From assembly GCF_002285435.1 (NCBI RefSeq), contig NZ_NSBT01000037.1, positions 744,001 to 808,000 on the forward strand: DNA of 64,000 bases, given 5' to 3'. Under the pieces are notes generated by a model that worked only from the letters and a program-made list of their open reading frames with translations, did not search any database and had not been told where the DNA came from. How positions within the stretch are numbered: position 1 is the stretch's first letter; the number at the start of each line of letters is the position of its first letter. Position numbers and translations under genes: made by a program. This document shows, one piece after another, positions 33,969 through 43,056 of this stretch. The DNA is from Actibacterium ureilyticum (GTDB lineage Bacteria; Pseudomonadota; Alphaproteobacteria; Rhodobacterales; Rhodobacteraceae).

Positions 33969-36359
33969 CTAGCCTCGCAATGTGCCGCCGGTGGCCTTGG
34001 CCACCTTGTCGACGATCTTGGCGCCGACGGCTTCGATCTGTTCTTCGGTCAGGGTCTTGTCGGTGGGTTGCAGGCGCACGGTGATGGCCAGCGATTTCTT
34101 GCCCTCGCCCAGCGACCCGCCGATGAACTCGTCGAAGACGCGCACATCCTCGACCAGCGCCTTGTCGGCCCCGGCGGCGGCGTTGACCAGCGTCAGCGCC
34201 TCGACATCCGCATCGACGACAAAGGCGAAATCGCGTTCCACCGCCTGCAGGTCGCGCAGTTCCAGCGCGGGGCGGGTGGCGGATTTCTTTTTCGGGAAGG
34301 GCGGCTCTTCCAGCAGCAGGGTGAAGCCCACCGCCGGGCCCTTGACGTCCAGCGCGGCCAGCACCTTTGGGTGCAGCTCGCCAAAGACGCCCAGCACCTT
34401 TTTCGGGCCCAGGCAGATGCGCCCGTGGCGGCCCGGATGCCACCAGCCTTCGGCCCCGCGCAGGATCTGCACCTTGGCGGGGGCGCCGATGGCGGCCAGC
34501 GCGGCCTCGGCATCGGCCTTGGCGTCATAGACATCGACCGCCCGGCGCGCGCCATGCACGTCCTTGGGCCCGGTATGGCCGATCAGGATGCCGCTGGCCT
34601 GCAAATGCTGCTCGCCCGGTTCGCCGCCGTGGAAGGCCGGGCCAACCTCGAACAGCGCCAGGTCCATGAAGCCGCGCGCCTGGTTTCGTGCGGCGGCCTG
34701 CAGCAGGCCGGGCAGCAGCGAGGGGCGCATATGGCTCATCTCGGACGAGATCGGGTTTTCCAGCATCGTGGCGTCATCGCCGCCATCGAACAGCGCCGCG
34801 GCGGCCTGGTCGATGAAGGAATAGGTCACGCATTCATTGTAGCCCAGCGCCGCGATGGTGCGCCGCGCGATCCCCTCGCGTTTCTGCATCGGCGTCAGGA
34901 TCGGGCGCGGCACGCCCACCTGTGCCCGCGCCATGGGCTTGCCTTCCAGCTTGGTCAGGGACGCGATGCGCGCGACTTCCTCGACCAGATCGGCCTCGCC
35001 CAGCACATCGGGGCGCCAGCTGGGCGGGGTCACCATGTCGCCATCCAGCGTGAAGCCCAGGGCGGTCAGCGTGGCGCGCTGTTCGGCGGCCGGGATTTCC
35101 ATCCCCACCAGCGACTGCACCCGGTCGGTATCCAGCTTGTAGGCACGGTCCACCACCGGCGCGGCGCCAGCGGTGATCACCTCGGACGCCTCACCCCCGC
35201 ACAGATCCAGGATCATCCGCGTGGCATCCTCGATCGCTTGCGCGTTATAGGCCGGGTCGATCCCGCGTTCGTTGCGATACCGCGCGTCAGAGTTGATCTT
35301 CAGCGCCCGGCCCGCCGCAGCGATATCCAACGTGTTCCAGACAGCGGCCTCGAGGTAGACATCCGTGGTGTCGCCCGTTACGCCGGTTTCCAGCCCGCCC
35401 ATGATGCCAGCGATGCTTTCCACCTTACCATCGGCCGAGATCACCATCGCGCCTTCGGGCAGGGCATAGGTCTTGTCATCCAGCGCCACCAGTTCCTCGC
35501 CGCCCTTGGCGCGGTGCACGGTCAGGCCGCTTTCCACCTTGGCCGCGTCGAAGACGTGCAGCGGGCGGTTGCGGTCATAGGTGAAGAAGTTCGTCACATC
35601 GACCAGCGCCGAGATCGGGCGCAGGCCGATGGCGCGCAACCGGTCCTGCAGCCACGCGGGGCTGGGGCCGTTTTTCACGCCCTTGATCAGGCGCCCGGCA
35701 AAGACATGGCAGCCATCCGCATCGGCAATCGTCACCGGGATCGGGTTGGCGAAGCTGCCCGGCACCTGTTCGGCCTTCAGCGGTTTCAGCGTGCCCAGAC
35801 CCCGCGCGGCCAGATCGCGCGCGACGCCATGAACCCCCAGCGCATCGGGGCGGTTGGGGGTGATCGCGATCTCGATCACCGGGTCAACCTTGGCCGGATC
35901 GTTTTCCGCCAGCCAGTCGGCGAATTTCTGGCCGACCGTGCCCGAAGGCAGCTCGATGATGCCGTCGTGATCGTCGCCCAGCTCCAGCTCGCGCATGGAG
36001 GCCATCATGCCATGGCTTTCCACGCCCCGGATCTTGCCCACGCTCAGCGTCACGTCGATGCCCGGCACATAATCGCCCGGCTTGGCCAGAACCACGGTGA
36101 TGCCCTCGCGCGCATTGGGGGCGCCGCAGACGATCTGCTTTTCGCCCTCGTCCGTGTCGACAACGCAGACGCGCAGGCGGTCGGCATCGGGGTGCTGGGT
36201 GGCCGATTTGACCTTGGCGAGGGTGAAGGTCGACAGCGCCTCGGCCGGGTTTTCCACGCCTTCGACCTCCAGCCCCAGATCGGTCAGGGCATAGAGGATC
36301 TCGTCAAGCGAGGCCTCGGTTTCCAGGTGGTCTTTCAGCCAGGAGAGGGTGAATTTCAT
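33969..36359 (-). CDS. pheT: Phenylalanine-tRNA ligase beta subunit
   Basis: 796 residues. An N-terminal tRNA-binding OB fold (TFTLAKVKSATQHPDADRLR..GAPNAREG) precedes B3/B4 editing and B5 domains (DVTNFFTYDRNRPLHVFDA) and the catalytic-like core. A C-terminal ferredoxin-fold anticodon-binding domain (RDLQAVERDFAFVVDADV..AITVRLQPTDKTLTEE) ends it. It forms the alpha2-beta2 enzyme with PheS. Its ATG overlaps the stop of the inserted DUF2513 gene (ATGA), replacing the usual direct pheS-pheT junction. Confidence 0.97.
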   Translation of the reverse strand: MKFTLSWLKDHLETEASLDEILYALTDLGLEVEGVENPAEALSTFTLAKVKSATQHPDADRLRVCVVDTDEGEKQIVCGAPNAREGITVVLAKPGDYVPGIDVTLSVGKIRGVESHGMMASMRELELGDDHDGIIELPSGTVGQKFADWLAENDPAKVDPVIEIAITPNRPDALGVHGVARDLAARGLGTLKPLKAEQVPGSFANPIPVTIADADGCHVFAGRLIKGVKNGPSPAWLQDRLRAIGLRPISALVDVTNFFTYDRNRPLHVFDAAKVESGLTVHRAKGGEELVALDDKTYALPEGAMVISADGKVESIAGIMGGLETGVTGDTTDVYLEAAVWNTLDIAAAGRALKINSDARYRNERGIDPAYNAQAIEDATRMILDLCGGEASEVITAGAAPVVDRAYKLDTDRVQSLVGMEIPAAEQRATLTALGFTLDGDMVTPPSWRPDVLGEADLVEEVARIASLTKLEGKPMARAQVGVPRPILTPMQKREGIARRTIAALGYNECVTYSFIDQAAAALFDGGDDATMLENPISSEMSHMRPSLLPGLLQAAARNQARGFMDLALFEVGPAFHGGEPGEQHLQASGILIGHTGPKDVHGARRAVDVYDAKADAEAALAAIGAPAKVQILRGAEGWWHPGRHGRICLGPKKVLGVFGELHPKVLAALDVKGPAVGFTLLLEEPPFPKKKSATRPALELRDLQAVERDFAFVVDADVEALTLVNAAAGADKALVEDVRVFDEFIGGSLGEGKKSLAITVRLQPTDKTLTEEQIEAVGAKIVDKVAKATGGTLRG

Positions 36360-36727
36360 AGATCGAATCCTGTATGCTGATGAATCTTCTTTTTCATGAA
36401 GCCAGTGGCGAGCGCTTTCACGATTTCGAGCGCCGCGCTACCTCCCGTTTCGGCTATAGCTTCCTTTGTGCTTTTCCAAATGCCTTGGTCGCGGACAGCA
36501 TCAAGGTATTCATGGCCGACACCAGTAATTCGAAAACAGCCAAAGTTTGCATCTTCACCTTCTATCCAGCCAGCATCTCGCATCTGGACCAACTGATACC
36601 CATCTCCAGGCATGAGCTCTGTCTGAAAATCGACGTAGCCGGTTTCATCCTCGTCCCACGACTGAATTTCGGTAGCCTCTGCCAAAAGCAGAAGTTCTCT
36701 CATTCGATCCAAATCTCGCTTTGGCAT
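36356..36727 (-). CDS. DUF2513 domain protein inserted between pheS and pheT
   Basis: 123 residues with the DUF2513 pattern: N-terminal KRDLDRMRELLLLAEATE, a winged-helix-like middle (YQLVQMRDAGWIEGEDANFG, ITGVGHEYLDAVRDQGIWKS) and a C-terminal ALATGFMKKKI helix. Such proteins are frequent on mobile elements; the function is unknown, and the fold suggests a DNA-binding type helix-turn-helix. The start shares a base with the pheS stop (TAATG) and the stop overlaps the pheT start, so it is translationally coupled on both sides. Its base use is AT-richer than pheS and pheT. Confidence 0.85.
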   Translation of the reverse strand: MPKRDLDRMRELLLLAEATEIQSWDEDETGYVDFQTELMPGDGYQLVQMRDAGWIEGEDANFGCFRITGVGHEYLDAVRDQGIWKSTKEAIAETGGSAALEIVKALATGFMKKKIHQHTGFDL

Positions 36728-37800
36728 TACCTACTCAGCCCCCCGCGCAGGGTCGGCTGGTCCAGGCTCGCGAACCCGTAATGGCGCAGCCAGCGCAGGT
36801 CGCTGTCGAAGAACGCGCGCAGGTCGGGGATGCCGTATTTCAGCATGGCGATCCGGTCGATCCCCAGGCCAAAGGCAAAGCCCTGCCACTGGTCCGGGTC
36901 GATGCCACCGGCGGCCAACACCTTGGGGTGGACCATGCCGGAACCGAGGATTTCCATCCAATCGTCGCCCTCGCCCACTTTCAGCGTGCCGTCCTGCCAC
37001 GAACAGCGCAGGTCGACCTCGGCCGACGGCTCAGTAAAGGGGAAGTGCGACGCGCGGAAGCGCAGCTCGACCTTGTCGACCTCGAAATAGGCGCGGCAGA
37101 ATTCCTCAAGCACCCATTTCAGGTTTGCCATCGAGATATCGCGGTCGATGGCCAGCCCCTCGACCTGGTGGAACATCGGCGTGTGGGTCTGGTCATAGTC
37201 GCAGCGATAGACGCGACCGGGTGCGATCACTCGGATGGGCGCGCCCTGGGCCTGAAGCGCGCGGATCTGCACCGGGCTGGTATGGGTGCGCAGCACATGC
37301 GGCGGGCGGTTGTCGCCATCGGCACGGTGCATGAAGAACGTATCGTGTTCCTGTCGCGCGGGGTGTTCGGGCGGGATGTTCAGCGCATCGAAATTGTGCC
37401 AGTCATCCTCGATCTGCGGGCCCTCGGCCACGGCAAAGCCCATATCGGCAAAGATCGCGGTGACCTCTTCGGTGACCTGGCTGACCGGGTGGATGGTGCC
37501 CTGACGCGCCGGACGGCCGGGCAGCGTGACATCCAGCCATTCGCCGCGCAGCCGTTCATCAAGTGCTGCATCGGCCAGCGCGGATTTCTTGGCGGACAGC
37601 GCGCTGTTGATCTCGTCCTTCAGCGCGTTCAGCTTCGGCCCCATGACCTGGCGTTCCTCGGGCGACATCTTGCCCAGCTCGCGCATCTTCAGGCTGACCT
37701 CGCCCTTCTTGCCGACGGCCTGCACGCGCAGATCCTCCAGCGCGGCCTCGTCACCGGCATCAGCGATCAGGCCCAGATATTTCGATTTCAGATCGTCCAT
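36727..37800 (-). CDS. pheS: Phenylalanine-tRNA ligase alpha subunit
   Basis: 357 residues from the ATG at 37800 (GGAGGTCCGCGCC). An N-terminal coiled coil (about 1-90) is followed by the class II core: [10 protein letters not shown], motif 2 [31 protein letters not shown] and motif 3 [20 protein letters not shown]. With PheT it charges tRNA-Phe. It heads the operon pheS-DUF2513-pheT-ytoQ. Confidence 0.97.
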   Translation of the reverse strand: MDDLKSKYLGLIADAGDEAALEDLRVQAVGKKGEVSLKMRELGKMSPEERQVMGPKLNALKDEINSALSAKKSALADAALDERLRGEWLDVTLPGRPARQGTIHPVSQVTEEVTAIFADMGFAVAEGPQIEDDWHNFDALNIPPEHPARQEHDTFFMHRADGDNRPPHVLRTHTSPVQIRALQAQGAPIRVIAPGRVYRCDYDQTHTPMFHQVEGLAIDRDISMANLKWVLEEFCRAYFEVDKVELRFRASHFPFTEPSAEVDLRCSWQDGTLKVGEGDDWMEILGSGMVHPKVLAAGGIDPDQWQGFAFGLGIDRIAMLKYGIPDLRAFFDSDLRWLRHYGFASLDQPTLRGGLSR

Positions 37801-37898
37801 GGCGCGGACCTCCAACAAGTTCAGGCTTCACCTAAAGCGATGGGCGGGAACGTGCAAGCAATGCTGCCGCCAAAGCCCGGGTTTTCAGGGGCGCGGTC

Positions 37899-39314
37899 CT
37901 AGAACGCGCGCCAGAAACGGGGCAGGAACAGCACGAAGACAGTGAACATCTCAAGCCGTCCGGCGAACATGCCAAAGGCCAGCATCACCTTGGATTCGTC
38001 CGATAGCGTGGCGAAGTTGCCCGCCGGGCCGATGATGCCCCCCACCCCCGGCCCCACATTGGCCACCGCCGTCAGCGCCCCCGACAGGGCGGTGGAAAAA
38101 TCCAGCCCGTCGAAATCCAGCGCCACCGCCAGCACCGATACGGTCACCACATAGATGACGAAAAACGCCATGACCCCGGACAGGACCTCTTCGGACACGG
38201 CACGCCCCTCGTACCGGACGACGAAGATGCCGTGGGGATGGCGGATGCGGCGTATCCAGGTCTTGATCACGCGGGCCAGGATGACCCAGCGCATCGCCTT
38301 GGCCCCGCCCGCCGTGGACCCGGTGCAGCCGCCCACCGCCGTCAGCAGAAAGAACGCCGCCACCGCGACCGGCCCCCAGGTCAGGTAATCGGTCGTGGCA
38401 TAGCCCGTGGTCGTGACGACCGACACCACGTTGAAGGCGACCAGGCGCAGCGCCTCGGCAAACGGGCGGTGGTCGGCCAGCACCAGCCACAGGGTGAGCA
38501 GCCCGATCACCACGCCCAGGCTGCGCAGCATCATCAGCACCTGTTCCGAGCGCCAGATCCCCCGCATCACGGCGCGGATATACCAGGCAAAGGGCAGCCC
38601 AGCCCCCAGCATGAAGACCGTGGCCACCCATTGCAGATAGCCACTGTCGAAATGCCCGAACGAGCTGTCATAGTTCGAATACCCGCCCGAGGACATGGTG
38701 GTCATCGCATGGGTGACCGCGTCAAAGGGCGACATGCCCCCCAACGCATAAAGCGCGCCACAAAGCAGCATCAGCCCCAGATAGACCACCAGCGTGGCCA
38801 TGGCGAAGGCCGCCGCATTGCGCAGCTGCTTTTCGCCTCGTTCCGAGCTTTCGGTCTGATACAGTTGCATCCCGCCAACCTGCAGGATCGGCAGCAGCGC
38901 CATGCCGGTCACGACAAAGCCGACCCCGCCAAGCGCCTGCAGAATCGCCCGCCACAGCAGGATGCCGCGCGGCGTCTGTTCCAGCCCCGACATCACGGTC
39001 GAGCCCGTGGTGGTGATGCCCGACATCGCCTCGAACACCGCATCGGCGGGGGTCATCCCCCACAGATACATCGGCAGCGCCCCAGTCAGGGCAGCGGTCA
39101 TCCACACGCTGGACGTCAGAAGGAAGGTGTGCCGCTGCTCCAGCCCGGTTGCCCTGCGCGATGCCGCCAGGCACAGCGACACCCCGACAAGGCCCGTCAG
39201 CAGGAACCCTTCCCCGAACTGCTCGGCGGTGTCGTGAAACAACAGCGCATCCACCCCCATCAGACAGGCGGTGAACAGGATCACAATACCATTGACGAAT
39301 ACGACGAAACCCAT
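37899..39314 (-). CDS. trkH: Trk-type potassium uptake channel subunit TrkH
   Basis: 471 residues from the ATG at 39314; a TTG at 39335 in frame would add 7. Four selectivity-filter loops of the TrkH/KtrB fold are visible: SGITTTGSTVM, MTTMSSGGYSNYD, VVTTTGYATTDY and TAVANVGPGVGG, separated by hydrophobic helices. It imports K+ through the inner membrane, normally with the NAD(H)-binding regulator TrkA, which is not in the window. It stands alone between rplT and pheS, separated from rplT by a terminator. Confidence 0.93.
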   Translation of the reverse strand: MGFVVFVNGIVILFTACLMGVDALLFHDTAEQFGEGFLLTGLVGVSLCLAASRRATGLEQRHTFLLTSSVWMTAALTGALPMYLWGMTPADAVFEAMSGITTTGSTVMSGLEQTPRGILLWRAILQALGGVGFVVTGMALLPILQVGGMQLYQTESSERGEKQLRNAAAFAMATLVVYLGLMLLCGALYALGGMSPFDAVTHAMTTMSSGGYSNYDSSFGHFDSGYLQWVATVFMLGAGLPFAWYIRAVMRGIWRSEQVLMMLRSLGVVIGLLTLWLVLADHRPFAEALRLVAFNVVSVVTTTGYATTDYLTWGPVAVAAFFLLTAVGGCTGSTAGGAKAMRWVILARVIKTWIRRIRHPHGIFVVRYEGRAVSEEVLSGVMAFFVIYVVTVSVLAVALDFDGLDFSTALSGALTAVANVGPGVGGIIGPAGNFATLSDESKVMLAFGMFAGRLEMFTVFVLFLPRFWRAF

Positions 39315-39396
39315 CGAAGCGCATTTCCACGTCAAACAGCGTCACATTGGCGCTTTGCCCCGCTCAAGGCAATGACCGAACATGCCCTGAAACTGA

Positions 39397-39427
39397 AAAG
39401 CCGCGGCACCCGAAGGTCCGCGGCTTT
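39397..39427 (-). terminator. Rho-independent terminator after rpmI-rplT
   Basis: Perfect 10-base stem AAAGCCGCGG / CCGCGGCTTT with an 11-base loop. On the minus strand it is followed by a TTTTC run, 28 bases after the rplT stop. It separates the ribosomal genes from trkH. Confidence 0.8.
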
Positions 39428-39454
39428 CCAACTGTCCCTCGATCGTTGCGAGGT

Positions 39455-39817
39455 TTATGCCAGTGCGGCCTTCGCCTTGTCGACGATTGCGCCGAACGCA
39501 TCGGGTTCGTTCACGGCCAGATCGGCCAGGACCTTGCGGTCGACCTCGATCCCGGCCAGCGACAGACCGTTGATGAAGCGGCTATAGGTCAGCGCCTCGT
39601 CATGGCTGCGCACGGCGGCGTTGATCCGCTGGATCCACAGGGCGCGGAAATTCCGCTTGCGCTGTTTCCGGTCGCGGGTTGCGTATTGGTTCGCCTTGTC
39701 GACGGCTTGCGTCGCGGTGCGGAAGGCGTTCTTGCGGCGGCCATAGTAACCCTTGGCGGCCTTGATCACCTTCTTGTGGCGTGCGTGCGTGGTGGTTCCG
39801 CCTTTGACTCTCGACAT
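39455..39817 (-). CDS. rplT: 50S ribosomal protein L20
   Basis: 120 residues, highly basic and helical: [57 protein letters not shown]20 binds 23S rRNA and is needed early in 50S assembly. It follows rpmI by 12 bases and is terminated by the hairpin at 39397-39427. Confidence 0.98.
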   Translation of the reverse strand: MSRVKGGTTTHARHKKVIKAAKGYYGRRKNAFRTATQAVDKANQYATRDRKQRKRNFRALWIQRINAAVRSHDEALTYSRFINGLSLAGIEVDRKVLADLAVNEPDAFGAIVDKAKAALA

Positions 39818-39829
39818 CTCCGACCCTCC

Positions 39830-40030
39830 TTAGCGCGAATAGGGCATCATCGACTTGACGATTTTCTCGTCAGGAGCCGACAGCGTGGTGGTGCCGCGAG
39901 CATTGCGGATGAATTTGGTGGTGCGTTTGATCATGCCGTGGCGCTTGCCGGCCTGGCCGGTCTTGACGCGGCCATTGGCCGTCACCTTGAACCGCTTCTT
40001 GCAGCTCGACTTGGTCTTCATCTTGGGCAT
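39830..40030 (-). CDS. rpmI: 50S ribosomal protein L35
   Basis: 66 residues from the ATG at 40030 (GGAGACGGAA ribosome binding site): [20 protein letters not shown], then [18 protein letters not shown]. The size and basic composition are typical. It forms the rpmI-rplT pair; infC, often just upstream in other bacteria, is not here. Confidence 0.98.
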   Translation of the reverse strand: MPKMKTKSSCKKRFKVTANGRVKTGQAGKRHGMIKRTTKFIRNARGTTTLSAPDEKIVKSMMPYSR

Positions 40031-40108
40031 TTCCGTCTCCTTGAAGTTCGGGCGGTGTCGATGCGGCTCGGCATGCCTCTGGGGCCGGCCACACCAATTG
40101 AGAGGCGC

Positions 40109-40137
40109 CGTATACGGGCTGCAGCCCCGCAAGGCAA
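40109..40137 (-). promoter_or_regulatory. Candidate sigma-70 promoter for rpmI-rplT
   Basis: On the minus strand, TTGCCT (-35) and TATACG (-10) are separated by 17 bases, about 79 bases before the rpmI ATG. The leader contains a GGGGCTGCAGCCC inverted repeat overlapping the spacer. Only the hexamer match and position support it. Confidence 0.45.
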
Positions 40138-40142
40138 GTCAA

Positions 40143-40367
40143 TTATTGCACCAGTTCCCCGAACACCCGCACAAAGGCTTTGGGGACATCGTTCATCGCA
40201 TATCCCTTGGGGTTGTTCATCAGCGCCAGCGTGATCAGCCCGCCGCAGATCAGCACCAGCACTGCCGCCGCCCGTGGCGGGCGGCTTTCGGCAAAGGCCC
40301 CAAGAAGCGCGGGCGCCGCCAGAACGCCCGCGATGATGCCCGCCACCAGATAGTAATCGCCATTCAT
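40143..40367 (-). CDS. Small membrane protein of unknown function
   Basis: 74 residues with two hydrophobic helices (about 6-27 and 35-50) and a C-terminal MNDVPKAFVRVFGELVQ tail. It starts 30 bases after the pyk stop on the same strand, so it is probably transcribed with pyk. No domain is recognised. The frame has good codon use and a plausible start at the ATG at 40367. Confidence 0.7.
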   Translation of the reverse strand: MNGDYYLVAGIIAGVLAAPALLGAFAESRPPRAAAVLVLICGGLITLALMNNPKGYAMNDVPKAFVRVFGELVQ

Positions 40368-40397
40368 GCCCGCCTCCGGGTTTTATAATGGCCCTTA

Positions 40398-41843
40398 TTA
40401 TTCGGGATCGGTGCTGAAAATCAATCTTTCTTCGCAGGGAGCGATTCGCAGAATATTGGTTGTTCCCGGCACGTTGAAGGGCACACCTGCCACAACCACG
40501 ATCTGATCCTCCTCGGTCGCGAAACCACCTTTGCGGGCCGCGCGGGCCGCGCCCACCACCGCCATCTTGAACCGCTGCACATCGCCCGAGTAATGGCAAT
40601 TCGTGCCCCAGGTCAGGCAAAGCCGCCGGGCCGTCCGTTCAAACGGGGTCAGCGCCAGGATCGGCACGCGCGGCCGTTCGCGCGCCGTCAGCGACGCGGT
40701 GGTGCCGGAATGGGTGAAACAGCAGATCGCCTTGATATCCGTGGTCTCGGCGATCTCGCGCGCGGCCGACACGATCCCGTCGGCAACGGATGTGCGCTTG
40801 GCGGTGCGGCTGGCCTCCATGATCTCGCGATAGGTGGCGTCGCTCTCGATCTCCTGGGCGACGTTGTTCATCGTCGTCACCGCCTCGATCGGATAGGAGC
40901 CGGCGGCGCTTTCGGCCGACAGCATCACCGCATCGGCGCCCTCATAGATCGCGGTTGCCACATCCGACACCTCGGCCCGGGTCGGAACGGGGCTGTCGAT
41001 CATGCTTTCCAGCATCTGGGTGGCCACGATCACCGGCTTGGCCGCCGCGCGGCTGCCCCGGACCAGGCGCTTCTGGATCGGCGGCACGTTCTGCACCGGC
41101 AGCTCGACGCCCAGATCGCCACGGGCCACCATGATCCCGTCGCTGACCGCCAGGATGTCGTCAAAGGCCGTGACCGCGGCGGGCTTTTCGATCTTGGACA
41201 GGACAGCAGCCCGGCCCGAGACCAGATCGCGCGCCTCGATCACATCCTCGGGGCGCTGCACGAAGGACAGGGCGATCCAGTCGACGCCCAGTTCGCAGAC
41301 GAACTCCAGATCGGCGCGGTCTTTTTCAGACAGCGCGGCCAGCGGCAGCACCACATCGGGGACGTTCACGCCCTTGCGGTTGGAAATCGTCCCGCCCGTC
41401 ACCACGGTGCAATCGGCGAAATCGGCGCCACAGGTTTCGACCCGCACCCGGATCTTGCCGTCATTGACCAACAGGGTCGAGCCCGGCTTCAGCGCCTGAA
41501 AGATCTCGGGATGTGGCAGGCAGACGCGGCTTGCGTCGCCTTCGGCCGGGTCCAGGTCAAAGCGGAACGCCTGCCCCTCGGCCAGCTCCTCGCTGTCGCC
41601 CGCGAACACGCCACAGCGCAGCTTGGGGCCCTGCAAATCGGCCAGAATGGCAATCGGGCGGTCCACGTCCTGTTCGATCTGGCGGATGATCCGGTGGCGT
41701 TCGCGGATCTCGTCATGGCTGCCGTGGCTCATGTTCAGACGGAACACATCGGCGCCCGCTTCGAACAGTGCCCGGATCATGTCATAGGTGTCAGAGGCCG
41801 GCCCCAGCGTGGCCACGATTTTTACATTGCGAAGTCGTCTCAT
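40398..41843 (-). CDS. pyk: Pyruvate kinase
   Basis: 481 residues. The TIM-barrel N-terminus reads RNVKIVATLGPASDTYDMIR; substrate/metal motifs are LNMSHG, LADLQGPKLRCG, MVARGDLGVELP and the signature VIVATQMLESMIDSPVPTRAE. The C-terminal alpha/beta domain carries the effector site. It converts phosphoenolpyruvate and ADP to pyruvate and ATP. It is divergent from the formylglutamate amidohydrolase homologue; a 12-base palindrome lies between them. Confidence 0.97.
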   Translation of the reverse strand: MRRLRNVKIVATLGPASDTYDMIRALFEAGADVFRLNMSHGSHDEIRERHRIIRQIEQDVDRPIAILADLQGPKLRCGVFAGDSEELAEGQAFRFDLDPAEGDASRVCLPHPEIFQALKPGSTLLVNDGKIRVRVETCGADFADCTVVTGGTISNRKGVNVPDVVLPLAALSEKDRADLEFVCELGVDWIALSFVQRPEDVIEARDLVSGRAAVLSKIEKPAAVTAFDDILAVSDGIMVARGDLGVELPVQNVPPIQKRLVRGSRAAAKPVIVATQMLESMIDSPVPTRAEVSDVATAIYEGADAVMLSAESAAGSYPIEAVTTMNNVAQEIESDATYREIMEASRTAKRTSVADGIVSAAREIAETTDIKAICCFTHSGTTASLTARERPRVPILALTPFERTARRLCLTWGTNCHYSGDVQRFKMAVVGAARAARKGGFATEEDQIVVVAGVPFNVPGTTNILRIAPCEERLIFSTDPE

Positions 41844-41898
41844 ACCGTCGCGTCATTTCCATTCAGTTTTCGTGGTGGGCCAGACCAACTTCTTAATG

Positions 41899-41910
41899 GC
41901 CGAATTCGGC
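41899..41910. promoter_or_regulatory. 12-base palindrome between pyk and the FGase-like gene
   Basis: Perfect palindrome GCCGAATTCGGC in the 137-base divergent region, 56 bases upstream of the pyk ATG. It may be an operator for either gene; no regulator is identified. Confidence 0.35.
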
Positions 41911-41980
41911 GCATCTGACAACTGGTGCTTTCCCCGCGATTGGCATAAGGGACAAGTGTTTCGAAATATTGACACGGCCC

Positions 41981-42721
41981 ATGACCTATCAACCGTTTGA
42001 AATCCTTGGCGCGGATCGCGGATCGCGCTGGGTGGTGACGTGCGATCACGCCACCAACCATGTGCCCGACTTCGTGCATGACGGCACGCTGGGCCTGCCC
42101 GATCACGACATGAACCGCCACATTGCCTATGACGTGGGGGCCGCCGGCGTGACCCGCCGTCTGGCCGAGCTTCTGGATGCGCCCGCGATCCTGTCGCATT
42201 TCTCGCGCCTGGTGATCGACCCCAACCGGGGCGAGGATGACCCGACCCTGCTGATGCGGCTTTACGACGGCTCGATCATCCCCGCCAACCGCCATGCCGA
42301 CGCGACCGAGCGCGAGATGCGGCTGGACCGTTGCCATCGCCCCTATCACGCGGCGGTGGCCGATCTGCTGGCGCAGCGCGACGACCCGATCCTGCTGCCG
42401 ATCCACAGCTTCACCCCGCAGCTTCAGGGGCGGCCAAAGCGGCCCTGGCATATCGGCATCCTGCATGGCGAAGACCAGCGGCTGGCGCGGCCGCTGATCG
42501 ACCGGCTGCGGCAGGAACCCGATCTGTGCGTGGGCCAGAACGAACCCTATGGCGGGCACCTTCCGGGCGATTCCGTCGACCGTCACGCCATCCGCACCGG
42601 GCGCCACAACGTCCTGATCGAGCTGCGCAATGACCTGATCGAAGAACAGGCCGAACAGAACGCCTGGGCCGCGCGATTGGCGCCGATCCTTGAAGATGTG
42701 CTGAAAACCGCCAATCTTTGA
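41981..42721 (+). CDS. N-formylglutamate amidohydrolase family protein
   Basis: 246 residues from the ATG at 41981. FGase-family segments: VVTCDHATNHVP (metal Asp/His), HIAYDVGAAGVTRRLAELL, FSRLVIDPNRG, IHSFTPQL, LPGDSVDRHAIRTGRHNVLI. FGase removes formyl from N-formyl-L-glutamate at the end of one histidine pathway, but many homologues act elsewhere and no hut genes are present, so the substrate is uncertain. It is followed 17 bases later by the DUF1244 gene. Confidence 0.85.
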   Translation: MTYQPFEILGADRGSRWVVTCDHATNHVPDFVHDGTLGLPDHDMNRHIAYDVGAAGVTRRLAELLDAPAILSHFSRLVIDPNRGEDDPTLLMRLYDGSIIPANRHADATEREMRLDRCHRPYHAAVADLLAQRDDPILLPIHSFTPQLQGRPKRPWHIGILHGEDQRLARPLIDRLRQEPDLCVGQNEPYGGHLPGDSVDRHAIRTGRHNVLIELRNDLIEEQAEQNAWAARLAPILEDVLKTANL

Positions 42722-42738
42722 CCCGAGGAGACCGACAC

Positions 42739-43053
42739 ATGGATGACCAAACCCGTATCGAACTGGAAGCCGCCGCGTTCCGCCGTCTGCGCCAGCACCT
42801 GATGGAAGACCGCAAGGACGTGCAGAACATCGACCTGATGAACCTGGCCGGGTTCTGCCGCAACTGCCTGAGCCGCTGGTACAAGGAAGCCGCCGAAGAG
42901 CGCGGCATCGACATGACCGAACCGCAGGCGCGCGAGACCTTCTATGGCATGCCCTATGCCGACTGGAAGGCTCAGTTCCAGGCCGAAGCCAGCCCCGAAC
43001 AGCAAGCCGCGTTCAAGGATGCCTTTGCGCAGAATGTCGGCGACAAGGGCTGA
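42739..43053 (+). CDS. DUF1244 protein
   Basis: 104 residues: AFRRLRQHLMEDRKDVQNID, LAGFCRNCLSRWYKEAAEER and YADWKAQFQAEASPEQ, matching the DUF1244 family, with a C-x-x-C in the middle. The function is unknown. The start ATG at 42739 has GAGGAG. It is co-directional with the FGase homologue and probably one transcript. Confidence 0.88.
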   Translation: MDDQTRIELEAAAFRRLRQHLMEDRKDVQNIDLMNLAGFCRNCLSRWYKEAAEERGIDMTEPQARETFYGMPYADWKAQFQAEASPEQQAAFKDAFAQNVGDKG

Positions 43054-43056
43054 TCG

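Noticed and set aside
40109-40120. A third GTATAC site, as a GntR operator near rpmI
   Set aside because: The flanks are not symmetric and the bases fit better as a -10 element of the ribosomal promoter.
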